Under the pieces are notes generated by a model, which worked only from the letters and a program-made list of their open reading frames with translations, had not been told where the DNA came from and made no database searches. 64,000 nt of DNA from Nocardioides scoriae (GTDB taxonomy: Bacteria > Actinomycetota > Actinomycetes > Propionibacteriales > Nocardioidaceae): contig NZ_LT629757.1 of NCBI RefSeq assembly GCF_900104965.1, positions 2,232,001 through 2,296,000 of the forward strand, given 5' to 3'. The position numbers and the translations under genes are program-made. Positions 38,194-53,602 of this stretch are shown piece after piece (positions within the stretch are counted from its first letter, which is position 1; the number at the start of each line of letters is the position of its first letter).

Positions 38194-39018
38194 GTGTCCG
38201 ACCCGGTGTACCGCCTCGTCAACGGGGTCGGCCGGCTCGCGCTGCGGGCGCTGCGCCTCGAGGTCCGGTGGACCGGTGCCGAGCACCTGCCGACGCAGGG
38301 GCCGGTGGTGCTCGCTGCCACCCACGGGTCGTTCCCCGACTTCGTGCTGCTCGAGCGGGTGGCGGTCACCCGAGGCCGCTACGTGCGGTTCCTGACCCGC
38401 CACGACGTCTGGCACGCGCCCGGCGTGCCGTTCTTCATGGACGCCATGCGCCACGTGCCGGTGGACCGCGACGCCCCGGCGGCGGCGTACCTGCGGGCCC
38501 GGGCGCTGCTGCGGGCCGGCGAGGCCGTCGGCGGGTTCCCCGAGGCGGGGATCTCGCACTCCTACACGGTGCGGCCGCTGATGCGCGGCCTGGTGGCGCT
38601 GGCCCAGGAGGTGGGGGTGCCGCTGGTGCCGGTCGCGCTGTGGGGCGGTCAGCGGCTGCTCGGCGTCGGGGACCCCGCCCCGCCACCGGACTGGACGCGC
38701 GGCCGGCGGGTCGACCTGGCCCTGGGGCCCGCGCTGCGCGTGGCACCCGGGGACGACCTGACCGAGCGCACCCACGAGCTCGGGCACGTGCTGACCGACC
38801 TGCTGGAGGGGCTGCAGCGACTGCCCCACCACCAGCCGCGGCCGGGCCAGGTCGCGCCGTGGCACCCCGCCCACCTCGGCGGCCACGCGCCCTCCCGCTA
38901 CCGCGCGGTCGAGCTCGAGACCGTGCCGCTCCACGCGGTCAGGCCGAGCTGGGGTCCCGATCTCGACGCCTACGGCGGGCCCGCTGGAAGGACCCCACCG
39001 GGTCCACCAGCACGTTGA
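38194..39018 (+). CDS. Lysophospholipid acyltransferase (PlsC-like)
   Basis: 274 residues from the GTG at 38194. The acyltransferase HX4D motif is LAATHGSFPDFVLL; the glycerol-phosphate-binding motif appears as GGFPEAGISHSYTVRPL; and GVPLVPVALWGGQRLLG is typical of block IV. No transmembrane helix is obvious. It should acylate a lysophospholipid or related glycerolipid; the exact acceptor is unknown. Its last 80 nt (38939-39018) overlap the 3' end of the opposite-strand acyltransferase gene, an unusually long convergent overlap. Confidence 0.9.
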   Translation: MSDPVYRLVNGVGRLALRALRLEVRWTGAEHLPTQGPVVLAATHGSFPDFVLLERVAVTRGRYVRFLTRHDVWHAPGVPFFMDAMRHVPVDRDAPAAAYLRARALLRAGEAVGGFPEAGISHSYTVRPLMRGLVALAQEVGVPLVPVALWGGQRLLGVGDPAPPPDWTRGRRVDLALGPALRVAPGDDLTERTHELGHVLTDLLEGLQRLPHHQPRPGQVAPWHPAHLGGHAPSRYRAVELETVPLHAVRPSWGPDLDAYGGPAGRTPPGPPAR

Positions 39019-40036
39019 GGCGCGAGGACACCGGCTGCCAGGCCAGCACCAGCGCCAGGGCGACCGCGGCCAGCGTGGTCAGCACCAGCGACACCGGCCA
39101 GTGGTCGGCCGCCCAGCCCTTGTAGCCCAGGAACTCAGCGCCCAGCACCACGAAGCCGTGGTAGAGGTAGACGACCAGGGTGGCCCCGCCCATCGCGGAG
39201 AACCACGTCCTGGTGCGCGGCACCACGGCGAAGAACGCGAAGGCACCGACCAGGCCGCTGAGCAGCATCCCCATGCGGATCACGAAGGCCCGCAGGTTGT
39301 CCGGGTCGAGGGCGTCGTAGCGGGTCCGGTAGTAGAACCACTCGGTCTCCAGCAGGTCGCCGGCCCAGCGGGCGGCCACGGCCATCAGCAGCAGCACGGC
39401 GAAGCCGTACCAGCGCGCGCGGCGGCTGCGGATCAGGTTCCAGTGGCCCTCGTGCATCTTCAGGCCGAGCACGAAGAAGGGCAGCAGCCCCAGGATGCGG
39501 GCGTTGTCGAGGGTGTCGGTGGCGAACAGCCCGGCGGCCAGGCTGATCGCGGTCGCCACCACCACCTTCGCCGGCAGACGCGTGAAGACCGGCGTCGCCA
39601 GGCGCCAGAAGAAGAGGGCGGACAGGTACCACATCGGCCAGTGCGGGTTGGCCCAGATCCGCTCGAACTCCACCCCGCCGAACTCGTGGCGGAACCACAC
39701 GAGCAGGCCCTCGAACACGACGTACGGCAGCGCCACCGTGGTGAGCAGCGACGTCATCCGGGCGCGGGTGTACTCGAACGACCGCGACAGGTAGCCGGTG
39801 ACGATGACGAACGCCGGGATGTGCCAGGCGTAGAGGAAGTGGTAGGCCCAGCCGTCGACCAGCTTGGCCGTCCCCGACCCCTGGTCGCCGGAGAACAGCG
39901 GCAGCAGCGTCCAGGCGTGGCCGATCACGACGAGGACGACCAGCGTCATCTTGGCGTTGTCGAACCAGGGGTCTCGGACCTTCGGGGCCGGGGCCGTGGG
40001 GCGGGACCCGGTCGCGGCGGGGGCGGCGCTCGTCAC
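38939..40036 (-). CDS. Integral membrane acyltransferase (acyltransferase-3 / fucose 4-O-acetylase-like)
   Basis: 365 residues with about ten hydrophobic helices. It starts VRDPWFDNAKMTLVVLVVIG after a 20-residue Ala/Pro tail, followed by HAWTLLPLFSGDQGS and AYHFLYAWHIPAFVIVTGYL, which matches the fucose 4-O-acetylase-like branch (conserved His and the R/E pair). It is expected to O-acylate an extracytoplasmic sugar or glycolipid. The start is a GTG at 40036, 6 nt after TAGGCT (minus strand). The C-terminal 26 codons overlap the plsC-like gene on the other strand. Confidence 0.9.
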   Translation of the reverse strand: MTSAAPAATGSRPTAPAPKVRDPWFDNAKMTLVVLVVIGHAWTLLPLFSGDQGSGTAKLVDGWAYHFLYAWHIPAFVIVTGYLSRSFEYTRARMTSLLTTVALPYVVFEGLLVWFRHEFGGVEFERIWANPHWPMWYLSALFFWRLATPVFTRLPAKVVVATAISLAAGLFATDTLDNARILGLLPFFVLGLKMHEGHWNLIRSRRARWYGFAVLLLMAVAARWAGDLLETEWFYYRTRYDALDPDNLRAFVIRMGMLLSGLVGAFAFFAVVPRTRTWFSAMGGATLVVYLYHGFVVLGAEFLGYKGWAADHWPVSLVLTTLAAVALALVLAWQPVSSRLNVLVDPVGSFQRARRRRRDRDPSSA

Positions 40037-40042
40037 CGGAGA

Positions 40043-40048
40043 AGCCTA
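40043..40048 (-). promoter_or_regulatory. Leaderless -10 element for the membrane acyltransferase gene
   Basis: Minus-strand TAGGCT, 6 nt before the GTG at 40036. No good -35. Confidence 0.5.
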
Positions 40049-40100
40049 CCGACCCGGTCGACTTCGCGGCACCGCTCGAGGGGGACGCGCGAGGGGATCC

Positions 40101-40106
40101 TAGACT
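40101..40106 (+). promoter_or_regulatory. Leaderless -10 element for the tandem Nudix gene
   Basis: TAGACT ends 7 nt before the GTG at 40114. It is divergent from the acyltransferase promoter, 52 bp apart. Confidence 0.5.
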
Positions 40107-40113
40107 CGGGCGC

Positions 40114-41016
40114 GTGTCAGAGCCGAGCACCCCGGGATCTCGCTCGCTGCCCCAGCGGCAGCGCGTCGCGGCGTACGCCGTGGTGCTGCGCGACGGGGAG
40201 CTGCTGCTGTCCCGGCTGGCGCCCTACCTGTCCGAGTCGCCGCGCTGGACGCTGCCCGGCGGCGGCATCGACTTCGGCGAGCACCCCCGCGACGCCGTCG
40301 TCCGCGAGGTCCACGAGGAGACCGGCCTCGACGTGACGGTCTCCGACGAGGCCTGGATCGACTCCGCCCGCCGGCACGCCACCGTGTCCGACACCGACAT
40401 GCACTCGGTGCGGATCGTCTACGAGGGCTGGGTCGCGCCCGACGCCCCCGAGCCCCGCGTCGTCGAGGTCGACGGCTCCACCGTCGACGCCGCGTGGCAC
40501 CCGCTCGCCGACGTGGTCTCGGGCCGGGTCGAGACGGTCCCGATGGTGCGCTGGGCGCTCGACCAGCACGCCACCGCGCGGCTGCAGCGGGTCGCGGCGT
40601 ACGCCCTGGTGGTGCGGACCCACGACGGCGCCGACGAGGTGCTGCTCACCCGCAACTCGGCGCGCGGGCCCCACCCGGGCCGCTGGGCGCTGCCCGGCGG
40701 CGGCGTCGACCACGGCGAGCCGCCGGCTCGGACCGTGGCGCGCGAGCTGCGCGAGGAGACCGGTCTCGACGGCGAGGTCGGGCGGCTCGTCGGGGTGCAC
40801 GACGAGCACTTCACCGGCACCGCCCCCTCCGGGCGCGAGGAGGACTTCCACGGCGTCCAGCTCCTCTTCGAGGTCACCGCGACCGGCGACCCCGAGGTCC
40901 GCGACACCGACGGCACCACCGACGCCGCGGCCTGGGTGCCGGTCGAGCAGGTGCGCTCCGGCGCCCTCGAGGTGGCCGAGCTCGTCCGCACGGCCCTGGA
41001 CCACCGCGCTCGCTGA
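40114..41016 (+). CDS. Tandem Nudix hydrolase (two Nudix domains)
   Basis: 300 residues made of two Nudix domains of about 140 residues. First box: GGGIDFGEHPRDAVVREVHE then ETGL; second box: GGGVDHGEPPARTVARELRE then ETGL. Both have the REXXEE core, so both active sites look competent. The two domains begin with the same phrase, QRVAAYAVVLRDGELLLSRL and QRVAAYALVVRTHDGADEVL, so the gene probably arose by internal duplication. Substrates unknown. The start is a GTG, probably leaderless. Confidence 0.92.
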   Translation: MSEPSTPGSRSLPQRQRVAAYAVVLRDGELLLSRLAPYLSESPRWTLPGGGIDFGEHPRDAVVREVHEETGLDVTVSDEAWIDSARRHATVSDTDMHSVRIVYEGWVAPDAPEPRVVEVDGSTVDAAWHPLADVVSGRVETVPMVRWALDQHATARLQRVAAYALVVRTHDGADEVLLTRNSARGPHPGRWALPGGGVDHGEPPARTVARELREETGLDGEVGRLVGVHDEHFTGTAPSGREEDFHGVQLLFEVTATGDPEVRDTDGTTDAAAWVPVEQVRSGALEVAELVRTALDHRAR

Positions 41017-41060
41017 GGGCGACGGGGTCACCCACCTCGGGGGGGCCCCGCCCCGCCGGG

Positions 41061-42323
41061 TCAGCTGAACGGCGGCCGGTGGTCCAGCGCGACCGAGCGT
41101 CGACCCGCCCAGCGCCACACGCGCGCGGCCCGGTCGCGGTCCTCGTCGGTCACGAGGTTGCCCATCCAGCGCAGCGCGAGCGTCATCAGCCAGTCCGACC
41201 GCATGCCGGCGGGGCCGAAGGTCGGCAGCACCCGCGGCACCGTCACCAGCCCGGCCAGCCGCCGGGCGATCGAGAACGACTCGCCGTAGTGCTCGCGCAG
41301 CAGGTCGGGCCAGGCCGTCTCCAGGTCGCCCCCCTCGACGAGCAGGTCGACCACGAGCCGGCCGCCCTCGAGGCCGTAGTCGATGCCCTCGCCGTTGAGC
41401 GGGTTCACGCAGCCCGCGGCGTCGCCGACCAGCGCCCAGTTGGGGCCGGCCACCCGCGACACCGCCCCGCCCATCGGCAGCAGCGCCGAGGTGGGGGCGC
41501 GCAGCTCGCCGGTGATCCCGAACTCCTCGCGGCGCTCGTCGGTGTAGAACTGCATCAGCGGGCGCAGCGCGACCTCGGCGGGCCGCTTCGAGGTCGCCAG
41601 CGTGCCGACGCCGATGTTGATCTGCCCGTCGCCGAGCGGGAAGATCCAGCCGTAGCCGGACAGGATCTCGCCGTCCACGCCGCGCAGCTCGAGGTGGCTG
41701 GAGATCCAGGGGTCGTCGCTCGCGGTCGAGTCGACGTACGCCCGCGCGGCGACGCCGTAGACGGTGTCGCGGTGCCACTCGCGGCCGAGCAGCTTGCCCA
41801 GGGGCGAGCGCACGCCGTCGGCCACCACGAGGCGGCGGCAGCGGATCTCGAGCCGCTCCCCCGCGCCCTCGGTCCCGCGGGACCGCTCGAAGACCACGGC
41901 CGTCACGCGACCGGCCTCGAGGCGCACGTCGACGGCGCGGAGACCGTCGAGCCCGTGGGCGCCCGCCTTGACCGCGGTCGTGCGCAGGTGGTCGTCGAGC
42001 TCGGTGCGCGCCACGGCCGAGCCGTACGCCGGCAGCGTGCCGCCGGGCCAGGGCAGCAGCAGCGTCTGCCCGAACCCGTGGGCCCGCAGGCCGTGGTTGA
42101 CGGTGTGCGAGCGCACCCACTCGCCGAGGCCCAGCCGCTCGAGCTCGCCGATGGCCCGGGGCGTCAGCCCGTCGCCGCAGGTCTTGTCGCGGGGGAAGAC
42201 GGCGGCGTCGGCCAGGACGACGTCGAGGCCCGCCCGCGCGGCCCAGGCGGCGGCCGCGGAGCCGGCGGGACCGGCCCCCACGACCAGGACGTCGGTCTCG
42301 GCGGGGACGGGGGCGAGGCTCAC
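41061..42323 (-). CDS. Geranylgeranyl reductase-family FAD oxidoreductase
   Basis: 420 residues. The FAD-binding motif is TDVLVVGAGPAGSAAAAWAA at the N-terminus, then FPRDKTCGDGLTPRAIGELE, the family's CGDG-type motif, and the second FAD motif GPNWALVGDAAGCVNPLNGE followed by GIDYGLEGGRLVVD. Members reduce geranylgeranyl chains of lipids, quinones or chlorophyll. In actinobacteria a role in menaquinone side-chain saturation has been described for some (MenJ); this is possible here but not shown. The start is a GTG at 42323, 6 nt after GAGAAT, a weak leaderless -10. Confidence 0.9.
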   Translation of the reverse strand: MSLAPVPAETDVLVVGAGPAGSAAAAWAARAGLDVVLADAAVFPRDKTCGDGLTPRAIGELERLGLGEWVRSHTVNHGLRAHGFGQTLLLPWPGGTLPAYGSAVARTELDDHLRTTAVKAGAHGLDGLRAVDVRLEAGRVTAVVFERSRGTEGAGERLEIRCRRLVVADGVRSPLGKLLGREWHRDTVYGVAARAYVDSTASDDPWISSHLELRGVDGEILSGYGWIFPLGDGQINIGVGTLATSKRPAEVALRPLMQFYTDERREEFGITGELRAPTSALLPMGGAVSRVAGPNWALVGDAAGCVNPLNGEGIDYGLEGGRLVVDLLVEGGDLETAWPDLLREHYGESFSIARRLAGLVTVPRVLPTFGPAGMRSDWLMTLALRWMGNLVTDEDRDRAARVWRWAGRRSVALDHRPPFS

Positions 42324-42390
42324 GCCCCCATTCTCGCAAGCCCCTGGTCACCGGCCTCCCAGGGGCTCGCGGCGAGCAGGTCGCCCGGCG

Positions 42391-42906
42391 TCAGGGCCGC
42401 GTGTAGGGCTTGTGCGCGAGCAGGTGGACCTTGGTGCTCGCGCAGCCGGTGGTGCGGTGCGCGACGAACCGGCCCACCTCCCAGTCCGGGCCGATGACCT
42501 GCAGCGAGGTCACCTTCCTCGGGTGGCAGGTGGCCTTCGGGTAGTTCTGGGCGACCACCTCGTCGAGCACGCTGACCGCCTTCTGGCCCGGCTCGAGGAC
42601 CAGGACCGGGTCGGGACCAGGGGTGCGCGTGGCCGACGCCCCGATCTGGCGACCGATGTCGTCGACGTACGCCACCCCGCCGTAGCCGTGGGTGCGGCAC
42701 GTCTGGTCGGAGGTGTTGCGCAGCACGATCCGGCCGTAGCGGTGACCCGCCCCGGCGTCCGTGGCGTGGTAGGCGGTGACGAGGTTCTCGGGACCGCAGA
42801 ACGGGGCCGTGGCTGCCGACGCGGGACCGACGAGCGGGCCCGCGAGCGCGCTGGCAGCGACCGTCAGGGCGGCGGCACCGGTGGCGAGGAACGTGCGTGT
42901 GGACAT
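42391..42906 (-). CDS. Secreted DUF4232-like protein
   Basis: 171 residues. An N-terminal signal peptide (FLATGAAALTVAASALAGPL, cleavage likely after PASA near residue 31) precedes a beta-rich domain that resembles DUF4232: NTSDQTCRTHGYGGVAYVDD and QIGASATRTPG, with six cysteines, probably in disulphides. Function unknown. AGGAGAGAAGG provides a Shine-Dalgarno site, unlike the leaderless neighbours. It follows rpoC on the same strand but behind the terminator at 43154-43187, so it probably has its own promoter in the 290-nt spacer; none was clear. Confidence 0.8.
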   Translation of the reverse strand: MSTRTFLATGAAALTVAASALAGPLVGPASAATAPFCGPENLVTAYHATDAGAGHRYGRIVLRNTSDQTCRTHGYGGVAYVDDIGRQIGASATRTPGPDPVLVLEPGQKAVSVLDEVVAQNYPKATCHPRKVTSLQVIGPDWEVGRFVAHRTTGCASTKVHLLAHKPYTRP

Positions 42907-43153
42907 GCTGACCTTCTCTCCTCGGGGCCCGGCCAGGCTGGTCGGTGCCTCACCCCGTACGACGCACGATGCTCCCCAGAAGTTGCATACGGCAACCAGA
43001 TGGCGAGTTCTCGCCGACCGCGACTGCCACCTCGGTCCCGGGTCCGTGGTCGCCCACCCACGGGCTGCAGCCGGGCGGGGGCGTGTCGTCGTGGTGGGTG
43101 ACGATCTCCTCGGGGGTGGGCACCCCGCCGGGCTGGGCAGTCCCCGGACGCAG

Positions 43154-43187
43154 CACGACCCCCGACGCCGAGGCGTCGGGGGTCGTG
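43154..43187 (-). terminator. Terminator of the rpoB-rpoC operon
   Basis: A 16-bp inverted repeat (43154-43169 with 43172-43187) that folds with a 2- to 4-nt loop, 10 nt downstream of the rpoC stop. No U-run. The remainder of the spacer 42907-43153 shows no clear feature. Confidence 0.85.
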
Positions 43188-43197
43188 AGGTGGTGCG

Positions 43198-47082
<3,885 letters not shown>

Positions 47083-47170
47083 AGTGGCTGTCCCTCGTGA
47101 GAAGAAGTGTGGAGATCGTGGTGGGGGGCCGAGGCGGGGTGGCGTGTCCGGGGACACGCCACCCGCGACC

Positions 47171-50671
<3,501 letters not shown>

Positions 50672-50770
50672 GAGGGGTCCTTCCGAGGCACACGTGTGGT
50701 GGCGCTCCATCCCCCCACAAACCTGGCCACCGGGCAGGCAGGAAGCATATGAGAGAGGGCGCAAAGAGTC

Positions 50771-50800
50771 AGGCTACAACAGTGGTCAAGGCACTCACAA
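50771..50800 (-). promoter_or_regulatory. Candidate rpoB-rpoC promoter
   Basis: Minus strand: TTGTGA (50795-50800), 18 nt, TAGCCT (50771-50776), about 95-100 nt before the rpoB TTG. A second -35-like TTGACC overlaps it but has no good -10. The spacer 50672-50916 separates rpoB from the mce locus and otherwise shows nothing clear, including no obvious terminator for the mce operon. Confidence 0.4.
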
Positions 50801-50916
50801 GCCCGGGTGCCTCTCGCGGCGCCAGATCGACGCCGGGGGACCCGACCACCGTCGCGCCGGAGCGCCTCGGTGGCGACACGCTACCCCCTGGGGGCCGCGT
50901 TGGGGAGGATTCGCGG

Positions 50917-51759
50917 TCAGTAGCTCTTGAGGTCGCTGACCAGCCAGCGGCCGTCGACGTCGCGCATCGACATCGCCACCCGGTTCTGGAAGATCTGCGG
51001 GTCCTGGCCCTGCTTCTCCGAGACCTGGTTGACGAACACCAGCACCCGCGCGCGGTCGCTGTCGGCGTCGATCACCCCGGTGCCGGTGACGGTGGCCTTG
51101 ACGACCGCCTTGGTCTGCACGGCCGCCCCCGCGGTCCCGTCCTCCTGCTTCTCGAGCAGCTGGAAGTTCTTCAGGTACTCCCGCTCGAAGCCACCGGTGA
51201 GGTAGCGCGACGCCCGCTGCCGGTCGGCCGGGAGCGTGCGGTAGTCGTAGGACAGCAGGGCCTTGGCCGCCGCCTCCGCCGCTGCCGGCGCCTCGACCCG
51301 GGCGTCGTCGACGCGCTGCTGCTGGGCGATCTCGGTGCCGGCCCAGGCCGCCACCCCGAAGGCGCCGAGCACGAGCACGAGCAGGACCGCGAGGACCAGG
51401 GTCGAGACCCGTCCCAGCGCGCGCACCACTCCCCCGGGCGCCGCCGGCTCGTCGTCGGCGGGGCGCGTGGCCGCCGCGGCCTCGGGGCCCGCCCCGGTCG
51501 CTGCGCCGGCGGACGGGTCGGACCCGAGGGTGGGCTCGGGGGCGGGCTCGGGCTCGTCGGCCGGGAGCGAGGCGTCGTACGCCGCCCGACGCTCGGGGTC
51601 GAGCAGCACGTCGGCCGCGTCGTTGTAGGTCCGGAACTGCGGCGTGCCGGGCTCGTGGGTGTCGGTCGCCCGGCGCCAGGCCGCTCGGACCTCGTCGCGG
51701 CTGGCCTCGCGGGAGACGCCGAGGACGTCGTACCAGGTGGGGGTGCGGGGGGTGCTCAC
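50917..51759 (-). CDS. Mce-associated membrane protein with a degenerate N-terminal J-domain
   Basis: 280 residues. Residues 1-65 look like a DnaJ J-domain (TWYDVLGVSREASRDEVRAA ... YNDAADVLLDPERRAAYDAS), but the HPD tripeptide that stimulates DnaK is replaced by HEP (RRATDTHEPG) and the loop is short. An acidic Pro/Ala linker, one transmembrane helix (VSTLVLAVLLVLVLGAFGVA, about residues 113-132) and an extracytoplasmic Mce-associated domain follow (RASRYLTGGFEREYLKNFQL, VNQVSEKQGQDPQ, ending DVDGRWLVSDLKSY). The GTG start has AGGAG 7 nt upstream. Last gene of the mce locus, 10 nt after its partner. The J-part probably does not activate a chaperone and may be a docking module. Confidence 0.8.
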   Translation of the reverse strand: MSTPRTPTWYDVLGVSREASRDEVRAAWRRATDTHEPGTPQFRTYNDAADVLLDPERRAAYDASLPADEPEPAPEPTLGSDPSAGAATGAGPEAAAATRPADDEPAAPGGVVRALGRVSTLVLAVLLVLVLGAFGVAAWAGTEIAQQQRVDDARVEAPAAAEAAAKALLSYDYRTLPADRQRASRYLTGGFEREYLKNFQLLEKQEDGTAGAAVQTKAVVKATVTGTGVIDADSDRARVLVFVNQVSEKQGQDPQIFQNRVAMSMRDVDGRWLVSDLKSY

Positions 51760-51769
51760 GGCAGGGCTC

Positions 51770-52303
51770 CTAGTTGACCGGGGTGAAGTCGTCGACCAGC
51801 CAGCGGCCGTCGACCTCCACCAGCGAGACCGACCACCGGTAGTGGTGCTCGATGTCGCCCTGGGTCGTGGTGACCGACGCGTCGTGCGCGACGAGCACGG
51901 TCGCGGAGTCGCTGTCGATGTCGGAGACGCCCGACAGCAGCACCTTGCCCTTGCCCTTGACCTTCGCGGCCTCGTAGGTCTTCTGCAGCGCGGTGAAGGT
52001 CTCGGTGTTGCGCGCCCTGGCCTTGGTGGTGAGCATCTGGTTGATGCCCTTGACGTAGGAGTCGAAGTCGCTGCCGTCGACGGTGTCCATCCGCAGCGCG
52101 AACTGCTCGGCGACCGCGGTCACCTCGCTGCGCTGGGCGGCGTCGGGGACCCGCGACCCCGACGACACCGGGTCGAACGGACGGTCGGTGAGGTGCTCCA
52201 TGCGGTAGACGAGGTAGCCGGCACCGACCACGCCCACCACCAGCAGGACGGCGAGCAGGGAGGTCAGCGCAGCGCGCAGCCGCGAGGGTCGAGCCGTGGG
52301 CAC
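51770..52303 (-). CDS. Mce-associated membrane protein
   Basis: 177 residues from the GTG at 52303, 6 nt after AGGAG. An ATG one codon upstream is possible but too close to that site. A short basic N-terminus is followed by a transmembrane helix (LTSLLAVLLVVGVVGAGYLV) and an extracytoplasmic domain of the Mce-associated (NTF2-like) type: AEQFALRMDTVDGSDFDSYV, with the ending SVSLVEVDGRWLVDDFTPVN closely matching that of the next protein. In mycobacteria such Mas proteins stabilise Mce complexes. It probably pairs with the J-domain fusion encoded after it. Confidence 0.85.
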   Translation of the reverse strand: MPTARPSRLRAALTSLLAVLLVVGVVGAGYLVYRMEHLTDRPFDPVSSGSRVPDAAQRSEVTAVAEQFALRMDTVDGSDFDSYVKGINQMLTTKARARNTETFTALQKTYEAAKVKGKGKVLLSGVSDIDSDSATVLVAHDASVTTTQGDIEHHYRWSVSLVEVDGRWLVDDFTPVN

Positions 52304-52318
52304 CATCTACTCCTGGGT

Positions 52319-53602
52319 CTACTGCTGGTCGTCGGGCAGCGACGGCTGGAGCAGCGTCCACTTCCATGAGTCGTCACCGAACAGAGCCGCGGCACCGCCG
52401 TCGTAGGCGACCCGACCCTGGGTGGCCTCGTCGGTCCAGGTCACGTCGCCGGTGCCGGCATCGTACGTCGCCACGGGTGAGCGGTACGCCGCCCCGGCGC
52501 GGCCGGCGGGGGACTTCTCCGCGCCGCGGAGGTTCCTGCTCCCGTCGGTGCAGCCGGCCTCGGTGTTCATCGGCAGGTCCTCGCGCTGCTGCGGGGTGCG
52601 CTTGGGGGTGTTGTAGCCGGCGTTGCACACGGGGCTCTGCTGCTGCAGGACCAGCCCGAACCGGGCGTCGAAGTCGCCGTCGCCGTTGGGCGCCGCCACG
52701 GTGTAGCCGCCGGCCACGACGTAGGGGTAGACGACGAGGATCTGCCGGATGCCGTCGAGGTGCTTGACGACGACCTCGTTGGTGGTGACGAGCTGGTTGA
52801 CCAGCTCGCCCAGGTCGACGCGGTTCTTCTCGAGGAAGGTGCGCAGCTCGTTGGCCGTGGCCGAGCCCTCGTCGATGAGGCGGCGCAGGTTGGCGTCGTT
52901 GTCGGCCAGGGTCCCGCTGAACAGCGCCAGGTCGCGGGAGAAGCTGCGGATGGCCGACCCCTTGTCGACCTGCGTCTGCAGGACGATCCGGCCGTCGCGG
53001 ATCAGCTTGGTGGTGGTCTCGAAGTTCTCGTTGGCCGTCTCGATGAACGAGCTCGACGTGTCGATGATGCGGGCCAGGTCGGGTCCGGTCCCCTGGAAGG
53101 CGGCACCGGCCTCGGCCACCACGGTGCGCAGGTCGGACTGGGGCACCGACTGGACCAGGTTGTCGAGGTTGGTCAGCAGCTCGGTGGTGGACACCGGGAC
53201 GGCCGTCTCGGGGGTGTCGATCTCCGAGCCGTTGGTGAGGTAGGGCTTCTCGTCGCTCTGCGGCTGCAGCTCGACGTACTGCTCGCCGACCGCCGACTTG
53301 TTGCCGACCAGCGCCAGGCTGTCGCGCGGGATGTCGTCGTGGTCCTTGGAGACGCCCAGGACGACGTCGACGCCCTTGTCGGTGAGCTTCATGTCCTGCA
53401 CCCGCCCGACCTGCACGCCGCGGTAGGTGACCTCGGCGTCGGTGAAGATGCCGCCGGACTGGGCGAAGTGGGCGGTCACCGTGTAGGTGTCGTCGTAGAA
53501 CAGCCGGTCCAGGCGGGCGTAGCGGGCACCGACGTAGGTGACCCCCACGAGCGTGAGGATGGCGAAGATGAGCAGCTGTCGCTTCGTGCGTGCGGTGATC
53601 AT
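52319..53602 (-). CDS. MCE family protein, MceF position
   Basis: 427 residues from the ATG at 53602; the frame runs further upstream but that is MceE sequence in another frame. An N-terminal membrane helix (LLIFAILTLVGVTYVGARYA) and an MCE domain (AHFAQSGGIFTDAEVTYRGV) are followed by a long helical region (TELLTNLDNLVQSVPQSDLR). The C-terminal domain has two Cys (SPVCNAGYNTPK, TEAGCTDG). Sixth of six mce genes. It overlaps MceE by ATGA. Confidence 0.93.
   Translation of the reverse strand: MITARTKRQLLIFAILTLVGVTYVGARYARLDRLFYDDTYTVTAHFAQSGGIFTDAEVTYRGVQVGRVQDMKLTDKGVDVVLGVSKDHDDIPRDSLALVGNKSAVGEQYVELQPQSDEKPYLTNGSEIDTPETAVPVSTTELLTNLDNLVQSVPQSDLRTVVAEAGAAFQGTGPDLARIIDTSSSFIETANENFETTTKLIRDGRIVLQTQVDKGSAIRSFSRDLALFSGTLADNDANLRRLIDEGSATANELRTFLEKNRVDLGELVNQLVTTNEVVVKHLDGIRQILVVYPYVVAGGYTVAAPNGDGDFDARFGLVLQQQSPVCNAGYNTPKRTPQQREDLPMNTEAGCTDGSRNLRGAEKSPAGRAGAAYRSPVATYDAGTGDVTWTDEATQGRVAYDGGAAALFGDDSWKWTLLQPSLPDDQQ

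Noticed and set aside
33536-38395. A 1619-codon open frame on the plus strand opposite the dehydrogenase and transhydrogenase genes.
   Set aside because: It is the antisense shadow of real minus-strand genes with full catalytic motifs; its own translation is low-complexity (Val, Gly, Arg, His, Gln rich) without domains.
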